Assembly: GCF_014692675.1 (NCBI RefSeq)
Contig: NZ_JABFCZ010000001.1
Coordinates: 1-64,000, forward strand
Direction of reading: 5' to 3'
Length of the DNA stretch: 64,000 bases
From: Roseibium aggregatum
Lineage (GTDB): Bacteria > Pseudomonadota > Alphaproteobacteria > Rhizobiales > Stappiaceae
Shown here: one piece after another, positions 36,528 to 44,454 of the stretch
How the letters are laid out: each line of letters begins with the position of its first letter
Position numbering within the stretch: position 1 is the stretch's first letter
Position numbers and translations under genes: made by a program
The notes under the pieces: model-generated
The model's input: only the letters and a program-made list of their open reading frames with translations
Told to the model about the DNA's origin: nothing
Database searches by the model: none

Positions 36528-37811
36528 ATGGCAAAAATCGTCGGAGGCATCGGCGCCTCCCATTCCCCGACCATCGGCTTCGCCAAGGACACCCACAAGG
36601 AGAACGACCCGGCCTGGGCGCCGATCTTCGAAGGCTTCGCGGAAGTGCGCGACTGGGTGAAGCGCAAGGATATCGATGTCCTGTTCATGATCTACAACGA
36701 TCACATCACTTCCTTCTTCTTCGACCACTATTCTGCCTTCGCGCTCGGGGTGGACGACACCTATTCTCCGGCCGATGAAGGCGGCGGACCGCGCGACATG
36801 CCGCCGGCGAAAGGCCATGCGGCCCTGGCGCGGCATGTGGCGGCCGCGCTCGTGGCCGACGAATTCGACATGTCCTTCTTCCAGGGCAAGCCGCTGGATC
36901 ACGGCTGCTTGTCGCCGCTGTCCATGATGGGCGACGAGACCGGCCCGTGGGGCGGCAGCATCGTTCCGCTTCAGGTCGGTGTCCTGCAGCTTCCGATCCC
37001 CAATGCCCGGCGCTGCTACAAGCTCGGCAAGTCCCTGCGCAAGGCGATCCAGAGCTTCCCGGACGACAGCCTGCGGGTGGCGATCGTCGCGACCGGCGGC
37101 CTGTCGCACCAGGTTCACGGCGAACGCGCCGGCTTCGTCAACGAGGCCTGGGACCAGGAGTTCCTCGACCTGATTGAAACCGCGCCGGAAAAGCTGATCG
37201 AAAAGCGCCTGGCCGACTATGCGGTGCTCGGCGGCATGGAAGGGGCCGAGGTCATCATGTGGCTCGTGATGCGCGGCGCCTTGTCTGACAAGGTAACGAA
37301 GGTCCATTCCATGACCTACGCACCCTCCGTCACCAATATCGCGACGGTGGTCTTCGAAGATCTGGGCGACACCCCGGACAAGGCGGAGCTGGAAGCCTAC
37401 CGCGCGCATATGGGTTACGAACTCGCCGGCGCGGAAACCCTGGAAGGCACCTATCCGTTCACGCTCGAGCGAAGCCTGAAATGCTTCCGGATCAACGACT
37501 TCCTGCACCGGCTGGTTATTCCGGAGCACCGTGAGCGGTTCCTGAAGGACTTCGACGCCCTGGCGGACGAATACAAGCTGACGGCGGAAGAACGCAGCCT
37601 GATTTCGGAACGCAAATGGATCGAGATGATCCGCAAGGGCGTTAGCTTCTTCGTCCTGGAAAAGATGGCCGCCGTCGTCGGTGTCTCCAATCCGGAAGTC
37701 TATGCCAGCATGCGCGGCGAGACGCTGGAGGAATTCATGAAGACCCGCAAGGTGCCGATCAAATACTCGGTCGCAGGCGGCGCAAAGGCGGAAGAAATGG
37801 ATACGGCCTGA
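36528..37811 (+). CDS. desB: Gallate dioxygenase (fused LigB-LigA type extradiol enzyme)
   Basis: 427-residue type II extradiol dioxygenase opening the ring of gallate to 4-oxalomesaconate. The N-terminal LigB-like domain (1-280) has iron ligands at positions expected from family knowledge: His12 in GASHSP, His59 in YNDHITSF and Glu241 near GMEGAEVIMW. Catalytic-site histidines are at about 124 and 194 (GGLSHQVHGERAG). The C-terminal LigA-like domain (about 300-415: YPFTLERSLKCFRINDFLHRL) is fused, as in DesB/GalA. ATG 36528 follows GAGGAA and starts at MAKIVGG like DesB; the long frame upstream is antisense to lysR. No other gallate-pathway gene is adjacent. Confidence 0.9.
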   Translation: MAKIVGGIGASHSPTIGFAKDTHKENDPAWAPIFEGFAEVRDWVKRKDIDVLFMIYNDHITSFFFDHYSAFALGVDDTYSPADEGGGPRDMPPAKGHAALARHVAAALVADEFDMSFFQGKPLDHGCLSPLSMMGDETGPWGGSIVPLQVGVLQLPIPNARRCYKLGKSLRKAIQSFPDDSLRVAIVATGGLSHQVHGERAGFVNEAWDQEFLDLIETAPEKLIEKRLADYAVLGGMEGAEVIMWLVMRGALSDKVTKVHSMTYAPSVTNIATVVFEDLGDTPDKAELEAYRAHMGYELAGAETLEGTYPFTLERSLKCFRINDFLHRLVIPEHRERFLKDFDALADEYKLTAEERSLISERKWIEMIRKGVSFFVLEKMAAVVGVSNPEVYASMRGETLEEFMKTRKVPIKYSVAGGAKAEEMDTA

Positions 37812-37846
37812 GCGTCCCCTCACCAATGCAGCGTAACTCTGGCAGC

Positions 37847-37873
37847 GGCCCGGTTTTCCGGGTCGTTTTTTTT
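37847..37873 (+). terminator. Strong intrinsic terminator after the gallate dioxygenase gene
   Basis: Stem 37847-37853 with 37858-37864 (five GC pairs CCCGG/CCGGG, one G-T wobble and one GC), TTTT loop, then G and eight T residues. It isolates the dioxygenase gene from moeA. Confidence 0.8.
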
Positions 37874-37990
37874 GCCGAAAATCAGCCGGTTCTTGACCGT
37901 TATCAAATACGCGGCGGCGTTTCCCGGCTATCGATCGGAACACACGAAAACGGCTGCGGCCGATGACCCCGTTTCGAGGAAGTTTCGACC

Positions 37991-39256
37991 ATGTCAGAGA
38001 CCGTCCAAAGAGATTGCTGCTCCGCTGCAGCCGATACGAAAAAACCGCTGGCGACCATCGAGCAGACGATCGAACGCGCGATCGGATTGTGCGCCACCAT
38101 CGAGGGCACCGAGGTGGTGCCGGTGACGCAGGCGGTCGGGCGGACGGCCGCCTTTGACGTGATCTCTTATCTCGAGCTGCCGCTTCGCGACCATTCCGCC
38201 GTCGACGGCTACGCACTCGGTGGAACCGGCACCGGACCCTTCCGGATCGTCGGCAGGACGACCGCGGGCGAGACCGCCGCAAAGCGGCTGTCGTCGGGAC
38301 AGGCGCTGCGGATCATGACCGGGGCGCCGGTTCCGCCGGGCACCGAAGCGGTCGTGATGCAGGAACATGTGACGGTCTCCGGCGATCAGGTCACCGCCGG
38401 GTTTTCCGTTCCTGCCGGCGACAACATCCGCTGCCGGGGCGAGGACGTTTCCTCCATGGACACGCTGGTCAGGGCGGGTGCGCGGATCGATCCGCGGCAT
38501 GTGGCGATCCTGGCAGCCAGCGGCTACCAGGGGCTGGAGGTGCGCCGGAAACTCCGCGTCGCGTTGCTTTCGACCGGAAACGAATTGCGCGATCCCGGCG
38601 TCGGCATGGGACCGGGCAGCATCTTCGACACAAACCGACCGATGCTGCAGGCGCTCCTTGCCGAGGAGCGGATCGACATCACCGACCTGGGCATCAAGCC
38701 GGACAAACGGGATGTCATTTCAGACTGCCTGGCAGAGGCAGCCCGGCATCACGACCTGATCATCACGTCGGGCGGTGTTTCCGTCGGAGAAGAAGATCAT
38801 ATCAAGCCGGCTATCCTCGATGCCGGCGGGCACATCGAGAGCTGGTGCATGGCGATCAAGCCGGGCAAGCCGATTACCCTCGGCCGATTGGATAAGGCCG
38901 TTTTCCTGGGCCTTCCGGGAAATCCGCTTGCCTGTTTCGTCGACTTCCTGCTGGTCGGCAGGCCGCTCATGGACAGCCTGGAAGGACGGCCGACCGCCTT
39001 TCCGTCCGCCCGCAATGCCAGGGCCGGTTTCTCGTGGGAACGGCGCCCCGGCCGGCGTGAGTTCTTTCCGGCAACGGTCGTGGGCGTCTCCGACGAAGGG
39101 TTGCCAGTGATTGAAAAGATCGGGCGGGCCGGCTCTGCCCGGCTGATGCCGCTGATCGAGGCCGACGGGCTCGGCGCGGTCGACAGCACCTGCGGCTCGG
39201 TGGAGCCGGGTTCCGGGCTGCAGTTCTTCCCGTTCAAAAGCCAGATGAAGCTGTAA
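37991..39256 (+). CDS. moeA: Molybdopterin molybdenumtransferase MoeA
   Basis: 421-residue enzyme inserting molybdate into adenylated molybdopterin. MoeA wording is clear: LPLRDHSAVDGYAL (near 55), IMTGAPVPPGTEAVVMQE (near 105), ISTG-type LLSTGNELRDPG (near 192), TSGGVSVGEEDHIKP (near 260) and LGLPGNPLACFVDF (near 308). AGGAAG precedes the ATG. The N-terminal extension contains a Cys-Cys pair (DCCSA) not needed for activity. It converges on the nitrate reductase operon, whose NarG subunit needs this cofactor; its isolated placement, without moaA/mogA, suggests a nar-dedicated copy. Confidence 0.93.
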   Translation: MSETVQRDCCSAAADTKKPLATIEQTIERAIGLCATIEGTEVVPVTQAVGRTAAFDVISYLELPLRDHSAVDGYALGGTGTGPFRIVGRTTAGETAAKRLSSGQALRIMTGAPVPPGTEAVVMQEHVTVSGDQVTAGFSVPAGDNIRCRGEDVSSMDTLVRAGARIDPRHVAILAASGYQGLEVRRKLRVALLSTGNELRDPGVGMGPGSIFDTNRPMLQALLAEERIDITDLGIKPDKRDVISDCLAEAARHHDLIITSGGVSVGEEDHIKPAILDAGGHIESWCMAIKPGKPITLGRLDKAVFLGLPGNPLACFVDFLLVGRPLMDSLEGRPTAFPSARNARAGFSWERRPGRREFFPATVVGVSDEGLPVIEKIGRAGSARLMPLIEADGLGAVDSTCGSVEPGSGLQFFPFKSQMKL

Positions 39257-39304
39257 TTTTCGAGACGGCCGGCCGGTTGCCCCGCCCTACTGGGGGGACG
39301 CCGG

Positions 39305-39973
39305 TCAGGCGGACCGGTCGTCTTCGTCGCGGCGGCGGGATTGTTCGCAATCCCCCGCCCCCTCGCCTTCGTGGGCGCAGCCGCAATCGGTTCGCCCGCA
39401 TTCCAGATCCCTGATCAGGCCGTCGTTCAGGCCATAGACCCATCCGTGGATGGAAAGCTGCTTGCCGCGCTTCCAGGCGGACTGGATGATCGGCGTCCGC
39501 GACAGGCTGGCAACCTGGGCTTCGATATTCAGTTCGCACAGGCGGTCGAGACGGCTGTCGGGATCGGTAATGCCTTCAAGTTCGCAGCATCTGTCATCGG
39601 CCACGTCGCGGATCGGCTGCAGCCAGTGATCGATGATCCCGTGACGATGGCCGTCGGTTGCCGCCCGGACACCGCCGCAGCCGTAGTGGCCGCAGACGAT
39701 GATGTGGCGCACGCCCAGCGTTTCCACCGCGAATTCCAGAACCGACAGGAGGTTGAGATCTGCGCGGTGAACGAGATTGGCAACATTGCGGTGGACGAAG
39801 ACCTCGCCCGGTTCCAGCCCGGTGATCACATTGGCCGGAACCCGGCTGTCGGAACACCCGATCCAGAGGTATTCCGGCCGTTGCAGGGCTGACAGTCGCT
39901 TGAAATAGTCCGGGTCCTCCAGGCGTTTCCCGGTTGCCCAGCGGCGATTGTGTTTAAGAAGGTCAGTGAGCAT
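39305..39973 (-). CDS. can: Beta-class carbonic anhydrase
   Basis: 222-residue zinc enzyme interconverting CO2 and bicarbonate. Ligands and dyad are visible: Cys and Asp-Arg in GCSDSR (near 40), His and Cys in VCGHYGCGG (near 95). The core ends near residue 195 and is followed by a Cys- and charge-rich tail (DCGCAHEGEGAGDC) that is unusual and might bind metal. Its start overlaps the hemerythrin gene's end by 11 bp, so it appears to be the last gene of the extended nar operon. Confidence 0.92.
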   Translation of the reverse strand: MLTDLLKHNRRWATGKRLEDPDYFKRLSALQRPEYLWIGCSDSRVPANVITGLEPGEVFVHRNVANLVHRADLNLLSVLEFAVETLGVRHIIVCGHYGCGGVRAATDGHRHGIIDHWLQPIRDVADDRCCELEGITDPDSRLDRLCELNIEAQVASLSRTPIIQSAWKRGKQLSIHGWVYGLNDGLIRDLECGRTDCGCAHEGEGAGDCEQSRRRDEDDRSA

Positions 39974-40535
39974 TTTCCGGTTCCGGATAGGGTTCGCCGT
40001 GCCGGGCCGCCATGCGGCGTCCGAGATTGAGCAGGTCTTCAGGCAACAGCCGCGCCCGGGCCAGCGGCAGGATGATGGCGTTTTCGCAGGTCAGATGCCG
40101 CCGCTCGTTTTTGGAAAACCGCAGCAGAAGATTGCGGGTTTCCACGTCGCAGGCCGGGAACGGTTCGTGGCTCCCGAAGGCTTCCAGAATGGTTTCGGCG
40201 TCGAAGGCATCGAGCGCATGGTCGTGACTGAGCTCACCCAGAACGTCCCCGATCCGGTCTTCCGGTTTGGCCCGCCGGCGCAGGAGCGGAAACAGATCCT
40301 CTTCCTCGTCGCGGACATGCAATCCGAAATCGCCACGCAGGAAGTTCATGACCACCTCTACGATTTCGGGATCGGGCGGGGCGTGTTCTGCCAGGTCGTC
40401 GAGCAGGCTGCACAAGGTCCGCTGGCGGAAATGCTCCGCGAAGAAATAGTTGAGTGGTTCGGCAAACAGAGCCGGTGGCGGAGGGTGGTTCAGAGCCTCC
40501 AATGCCAGTCGTCTTTCTTCCTGTGACCGCTCCAT
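39963..40535 (-). CDS. Hemerythrin-like (HHE) domain protein
   Basis: 190-residue helical protein. A four-helix HHE-type pattern has His/Glu pairs at AEHFRQRTLCSLLDDLAEH, LHVRDEEEDLFPLLRRR, LSHDHALD and NERRHLTCENAIILPLA, enough to build a di-iron site. Such proteins bind oxygen or protect or repair iron-sulfur centres under nitrosative stress. It sits 11 bp after the parvulin gene and overlaps the carbonic anhydrase gene, within the run that begins with narK. A role tied to nitrate respiration is inferred. Confidence 0.82.
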   Translation of the reverse strand: MERSQEERRLALEALNHPPPPALFAEPLNYFFAEHFRQRTLCSLLDDLAEHAPPDPEIVEVVMNFLRGDFGLHVRDEEEDLFPLLRRRAKPEDRIGDVLGELSHDHALDAFDAETILEAFGSHEPFPACDVETRNLLLRFSKNERRHLTCENAIILPLARARLLPEDLLNLGRRMAARHGEPYPEPENAH

Positions 40536-40546
40536 CTCCTCCCCTC

Positions 40547-41464
40547 CTATTGCACCAGGGGACCTTCCGTCTGTTCGAACGACACACCCGAAATCTTCGC
40601 TTGCGAGGCGAGGATGCCGATGTACTGGGATACGGCTTTTGACCAGCTTGCCGCCTCCAGCCAGGCCGCGATGCGCTCATGAACATGATCGAACGGCAGG
40701 TCCTTGCCCGGGATTGCCCGATCAAGGGCGATGACATGAAATCCGAAACGGGTGGCGACCGGCGCCTTGGAGATTTCCCCCTCCGCCATCTCCTCAAGGG
40801 CTGCTTCGAATTCCGCGACGGTTTCACCGCGGCTCACCTGACCGAGACGCCCGCCCTCCCCGCTCGACATGCAGGCCGAATATTCCGCGGCCGCATTGGC
40901 AAAGCCGGACGGATCCTGGTTCAAGGCTTCACACAGTCCCTGTGCGGTCTTCCGTGCCGCTTCGCGGGCGTTTGCATCGTCTTCATGGGCGGCCAGCAGA
41001 ATGTGCCGGACCTCATAAAGCGGGGCTGATCGGAACTTCTCGCGATTGTGCTTGTAGAACCTCCGGCATTCGTCCTCGGACGCGGACGGCGCCCGAACTT
41101 CGCGCTCCATCAGCACGCGGATGCGCGCATCGTCCGCGGTTTCCAGGCGGCCGTCCTCTTCTTCGAGATCGACGTCGCCGATCCCCTGGCGCCGCGCCTC
41201 CTGAAGCAGGAGTTCGCGGATGACGAGCGCGCGGGCGGCGGCCCGGACTGCTTCGCCGGGATTTGCGGCGGGATGGTTCTGCGCTTCGGCGAGAATATCC
41301 GCCTCCGCAATGGTCACGCCGTTGACACTGACCTCCTCGAAGACCGGACGGGCCTTCGGTGGGATCCTGGTGTCGGGCTCAACGTAGCCGTCGTAGCTTC
41401 GCTGCTGCCCACCCGGTGTCTCCGGGTGGGTCTTCAGCGTCGGGTTCTGATAGATCGTCGCCAT
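40547..41464 (-). CDS. Parvulin-type peptidyl-prolyl isomerase in the nar operon
   Basis: About 305-residue protein with no obvious signal peptide, so probably cytoplasmic. The N-terminal helical region (about 30-120) resembles NifM-like chaperone segments. The C-terminal PpiC domain (about 140-260) shows YEVRHILLAAHEDDAN, FANAAAEYSACMSSGEGGRLGQVSRGE and ATRFGFHVIALDRA. Two adjacent ATGs at 41467 and 41464 follow the narI stop by 1-2 bases; the second has better spacing from GGAG. Parvulins in this position are thought to help mature the nitrate reductase, by family context rather than proof. Confidence 0.85.
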   Translation of the reverse strand: MATIYQNPTLKTHPETPGGQQRSYDGYVEPDTRIPPKARPVFEEVSVNGVTIAEADILAEAQNHPAANPGEAVRAAARALVIRELLLQEARRQGIGDVDLEEEDGRLETADDARIRVLMEREVRAPSASEDECRRFYKHNREKFRSAPLYEVRHILLAAHEDDANAREAARKTAQGLCEALNQDPSGFANAAAEYSACMSSGEGGRLGQVSRGETVAEFEAALEEMAEGEISKAPVATRFGFHVIALDRAIPGKDLPFDHVHERIAAWLEAASWSKAVSQYIGILASQAKISGVSFEQTEGPLVQ

Positions 41465-41468
41465 CATC

Positions 41469-42188
41469 CTACTCCGCGGGCATGCGCACGGTGGACGGGC
41501 GCGGTTCACGGGCGCGGACCACCTGGTACCCCGGACGCCACAGGTAGCGGACCGGCGCGCTCAGCATGTGCACCAGGCGGGTGAACGGGAACAGGAGCAG
41601 GATGGTCAGCCCTAGCACCAGATGCAGCTTGAATACGATCGGCGCATCGAGGACGAAGGCGGACGCACCGGCCCTGAAGGTGAAGATCCCTTGCGCCCAG
41701 CTCATGAACCTGACCATCTCGTGGCCGTCCAGATGCTGCAGCGACACAGGGATCGTGAACAGGCCGAGCGCGAGCTGGATCCACAGCAGGATGATGATCA
41801 GCGTGTCGGACGTGCTCGACGCCGCGCGCACCCTCGGATCGTAGAGCCTGCGATGAACCAGAAGGGTAGCGCCGACGATCGCCATGATGCCGGCGACACC
41901 GCCGGCGACGATGGCGAGTATCTGTTTCGCCTCGTGGCTGATGCCCAGCGCGTCGAAGACGGCGATCGGCGTCAGCAGGCCAATGAGGTGACCGAAGAAG
42001 ATCACCAGCACGCCCACATGGAACAGGACCGAGCCCCAGACAAGCTGCTTGCGGCGCAGGAGCTGGCTGGAACCGGAGCGCCAGGTGTAGGGCTCGCGGT
42101 CGTAGCGGATGACTGTGCCCAGCGCGAGCACCACCAGCGCGATATAGGGATAGATCCCGAACAGGAACGTGTTGAGGTAACCGGACAT
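41469..42188 (-). CDS. narI: Respiratory nitrate reductase gamma subunit (cytochrome b)
   Basis: 239-residue membrane subunit that takes electrons from quinol and passes them through two haems b to NarH. Five hydrophobic spans are visible. Histidines expected as haem ligands lie in FFGHLIGL (near 53) and in the pair near FKLHLVLGL and RLVHMLS (about 190-207). Eleven bases separate it from narJ. Starts with MSGYLNTFLFGIYPY, the family-typical N-terminus without a cleaved signal. Confidence 0.95.
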   Translation of the reverse strand: MSGYLNTFLFGIYPYIALVVLALGTVIRYDREPYTWRSGSSQLLRRKQLVWGSVLFHVGVLVIFFGHLIGLLTPIAVFDALGISHEAKQILAIVAGGVAGIMAIVGATLLVHRRLYDPRVRAASSTSDTLIIILLWIQLALGLFTIPVSLQHLDGHEMVRFMSWAQGIFTFRAGASAFVLDAPIVFKLHLVLGLTILLLFPFTRLVHMLSAPVRYLWRPGYQVVRAREPRPSTVRMPAE

Positions 42189-42199
42189 GGTGTTTCCTC

Positions 42200-42913
42200 C
42201 TAAAGGGATGTCTGGGCCGGGGGATCGGAAGGCTTGCGGGCCGCCGCGCGGATCTGCCGTTGCAGCCGGTCGGGACCGCAGGCGTTTTCTCCGGCATTGC
42301 CGCCGAAGGTCACTGCTTCCTCTTCCCAGATCTCGTCCAGCGCCTTCAGATCGTTCGGATCGTCCTCGCCAAGGCCGAGCAGGTCCCTGACCAGCGACCG
42401 GTCAGGCTTTCCCTCCGCCAGGGCCTCCAGAACGGTGAAGGCATTGCGGTAGATCGATCCGCGCTTCTTCAGGCGGGTCTTCAGGACCGACAGGATGTGG
42501 GACGTCTGGCCGAGGAACTCGCGGGCTTCGGCCTCCGGCCGGAGCGAGAGATATTCCAGGAACAGCGGCAGATAGTCCGGCAGTTCCCGGGCATCGATCG
42601 CAAAACCATTTGCCTCGTAGGTCGCCATCAGGTCGACCATGGCCTGTCCCCGGTCCCGGCTCTCGCCGTGGACATGCTCGAACAGATGCAGGGACAGGGA
42701 CCGGGTCCGGTCGAACAGGAACACGTAGCGTTCCTGAGCGTCATAGAGATCGAGACCCGCGATGTCCTCGATCAGGGCCCGCAGCAACCGCTCCTGGCGC
42801 TCGCTCAGGCAGGGCTCGTCGCGCAGGACCTGGCGCAGGTCCTGCGCCGCATCCTGCAGCTCCCGGGTCGGATAGCTCAGAAGCAGGGAGAGGATTTTCA
42901 GCGTCTTTTGCAT
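42200..42913 (-). CDS. narJ: Nitrate reductase assembly chaperone
   Basis: About 237-residue TorD/NarJ-family chaperone that holds NarG until cofactor insertion is complete. Helical signatures ILSLLLSYPTRELQD and YDAQERYVFLFDRTRSLSLHLFEHVHGESRDRG are typical. The ATG at 42913 overlaps the last base of the narH stop (TGATG) and has GGAG 8 bases upstream; a GTG at 42916 is the alternative. The C-terminal tail (ACGPDRLQRQIRAAARKP) is charged. Confidence 0.93.
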   Translation of the reverse strand: MQKTLKILSLLLSYPTRELQDAAQDLRQVLRDEPCLSERQERLLRALIEDIAGLDLYDAQERYVFLFDRTRSLSLHLFEHVHGESRDRGQAMVDLMATYEANGFAIDARELPDYLPLFLEYLSLRPEAEAREFLGQTSHILSVLKTRLKKRGSIYRNAFTVLEALAEGKPDRSLVRDLLGLGEDDPNDLKALDEIWEEEAVTFGGNAGENACGPDRLQRQIRAAARKPSDPPAQTSL

Positions 42914-44454
42914 CACACGCGCTCCTTGAAGATATCCGTCGGGGTATGGACGGTCTTGGTCCGCTTGGCGCCGAACAGGTTCTGGTCCGACGACGAGCCG
43001 CCGGAACAGCCGTTGCCGAAGGAGAAGCCGCAGGAGCCGCGCACGTCATAGGCGTCCTCGCTGACTTCCCGGTGCGACGTCGGGATGACGAAGCGGTCCT
43101 CGTAATTGGCGATCGCCATCACGTGGTACATGTCCTCGATCATCTGCCCGGTCATGCCGACCTTTTCGGCAACCACCTCGTCGATGACCCCGTCCACCGT
43201 CTTCGCCCGCATATAGGCGCGCATGGCCAGCATGCGTTCCAGGGCGTGCACGACCGGCTGTTCGTTGCCTGCCGTCAGCAGGTTGGCGAGGTAGCGAACC
43301 GGGATGCGCAGGGAGCGGACATCCGGCATTCCGCCTTCCATGCCGATCTTGCCGGCTTCGGCTGCTGACTGAAGCGGCGACAGCGGCGGGATGTACCAGA
43401 CCATCGGCAGCGTCCGGTATTCCGGATGCAGCGGGAAGGCGACCTTCCATTCCATGGCCATCTTGTAGACCGGCGACTTCTTCGCCGCGTCCAGCCAGGC
43501 TTCCGGAACGCCGTCCTTGCGCGCCTGTTCGATCACCTTCGGATCGTTCGGATCGAGGAAGATCTTGAGCTGTTCCTCGTAGAGATCCTTCTCGTCATAG
43601 GAGGACGCCGCTTCGGAGATCCGATCGGCGTCGTAGAGGATCACCCCGAGATAGCGGATGCGGCCGACGCAGGTTTCCGAACACACGGTCGGCTGGCCGG
43701 CCTCGATGCGCGGATAACAGAACACGCATTTCTCGGACTTTCCCGAAGACCAGTTGTAATAGATCTTCTTGTAGGGACAGCCGGAGACGCACATGCGCCA
43801 GCCACGGCATTTTTCCTGATCGATCAGGACGATGCCGTCGTCCTCGCGCTTGTAGATGGCGCCAGAAGGACAGGAGGCGACGCAGGTCGGGTTGAGGCAG
43901 TGCTCGCACAGCCTCGGCAGGTACATCATGAAGGTGTTTTCGAACTGGCCGTAGATTTCCTTCTCGACCCCTTCGAAGTTGACGTCCTTCGACCGCTTGG
44001 AGAATTCGCCGCCCAGGATTTCCTCCCAGTTCGGTCCCCACTCGATCTTTTCCATCCGCTCGCCGGAGATGACGGAGCGCGGACGGGCCGTCGGCATGGC
44101 CTGGCTTTCCTTGGCCGTCTGCAGATGGCTGTAATCGAAATCGAACGGCTCGTAGTAGTCGTCGATTTCCGGCAGGTCCGGGTTGGCGAAGATGTTGGCC
44201 AGGATGCGCCACTTGGCGCCGGCCTTGGGCTGGATCTTGCCGTTCTTCTTGCGCACCCAGCCGCCGTTCCACTTCTTCTGGTTCTCCCACTCCTTGGGAT
44301 AACCGATGCCGGGCTTGGTCTCGACGTTGTTGAACCAGGCGTATTCGACGCCTTCCCGGTTGGTCCAGACGTTCTTACAGGTTACGGAGCAGGTGTGGCA
44401 CCCGATGCATTTGTCGAGGTTCAGCACCATGCCGATTTGTGCACGGATCTTCAT
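42913..44454 (-). CDS. narH: Respiratory nitrate reductase beta subunit (Fe-S)
   Basis: 513-residue electron-transfer subunit. Four cysteine groups are visible: CIGCHTCSVTCKN near residue 16, CEHCLNPTCVASCP near 183, CRGWRMCVSGCPYKK near 216 and CVFCYPRIEAGQPTVCSETC near 243. The Trp in CRGWRMC replaces a Cys, as expected for the [3Fe-4S] centre. Starts inside the end of narG (4-bp overlap). Works with NarG on the cytoplasmic face of the membrane. Confidence 0.96.
   Translation of the reverse strand: MKIRAQIGMVLNLDKCIGCHTCSVTCKNVWTNREGVEYAWFNNVETKPGIGYPKEWENQKKWNGGWVRKKNGKIQPKAGAKWRILANIFANPDLPEIDDYYEPFDFDYSHLQTAKESQAMPTARPRSVISGERMEKIEWGPNWEEILGGEFSKRSKDVNFEGVEKEIYGQFENTFMMYLPRLCEHCLNPTCVASCPSGAIYKREDDGIVLIDQEKCRGWRMCVSGCPYKKIYYNWSSGKSEKCVFCYPRIEAGQPTVCSETCVGRIRYLGVILYDADRISEAASSYDEKDLYEEQLKIFLDPNDPKVIEQARKDGVPEAWLDAAKKSPVYKMAMEWKVAFPLHPEYRTLPMVWYIPPLSPLQSAAEAGKIGMEGGMPDVRSLRIPVRYLANLLTAGNEQPVVHALERMLAMRAYMRAKTVDGVIDEVVAEKVGMTGQMIEDMYHVMAIANYEDRFVIPTSHREVSEDAYDVRGSCGFSFGNGCSGGSSSDQNLFGAKRTKTVHTPTDIFKERV

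Noticed and set aside
36381..38282. 633-codon minus-strand frame opposite the gallate dioxygenase gene
   Set aside because: It runs through a strong terminator and opposite two clear genes, and has no coding character.
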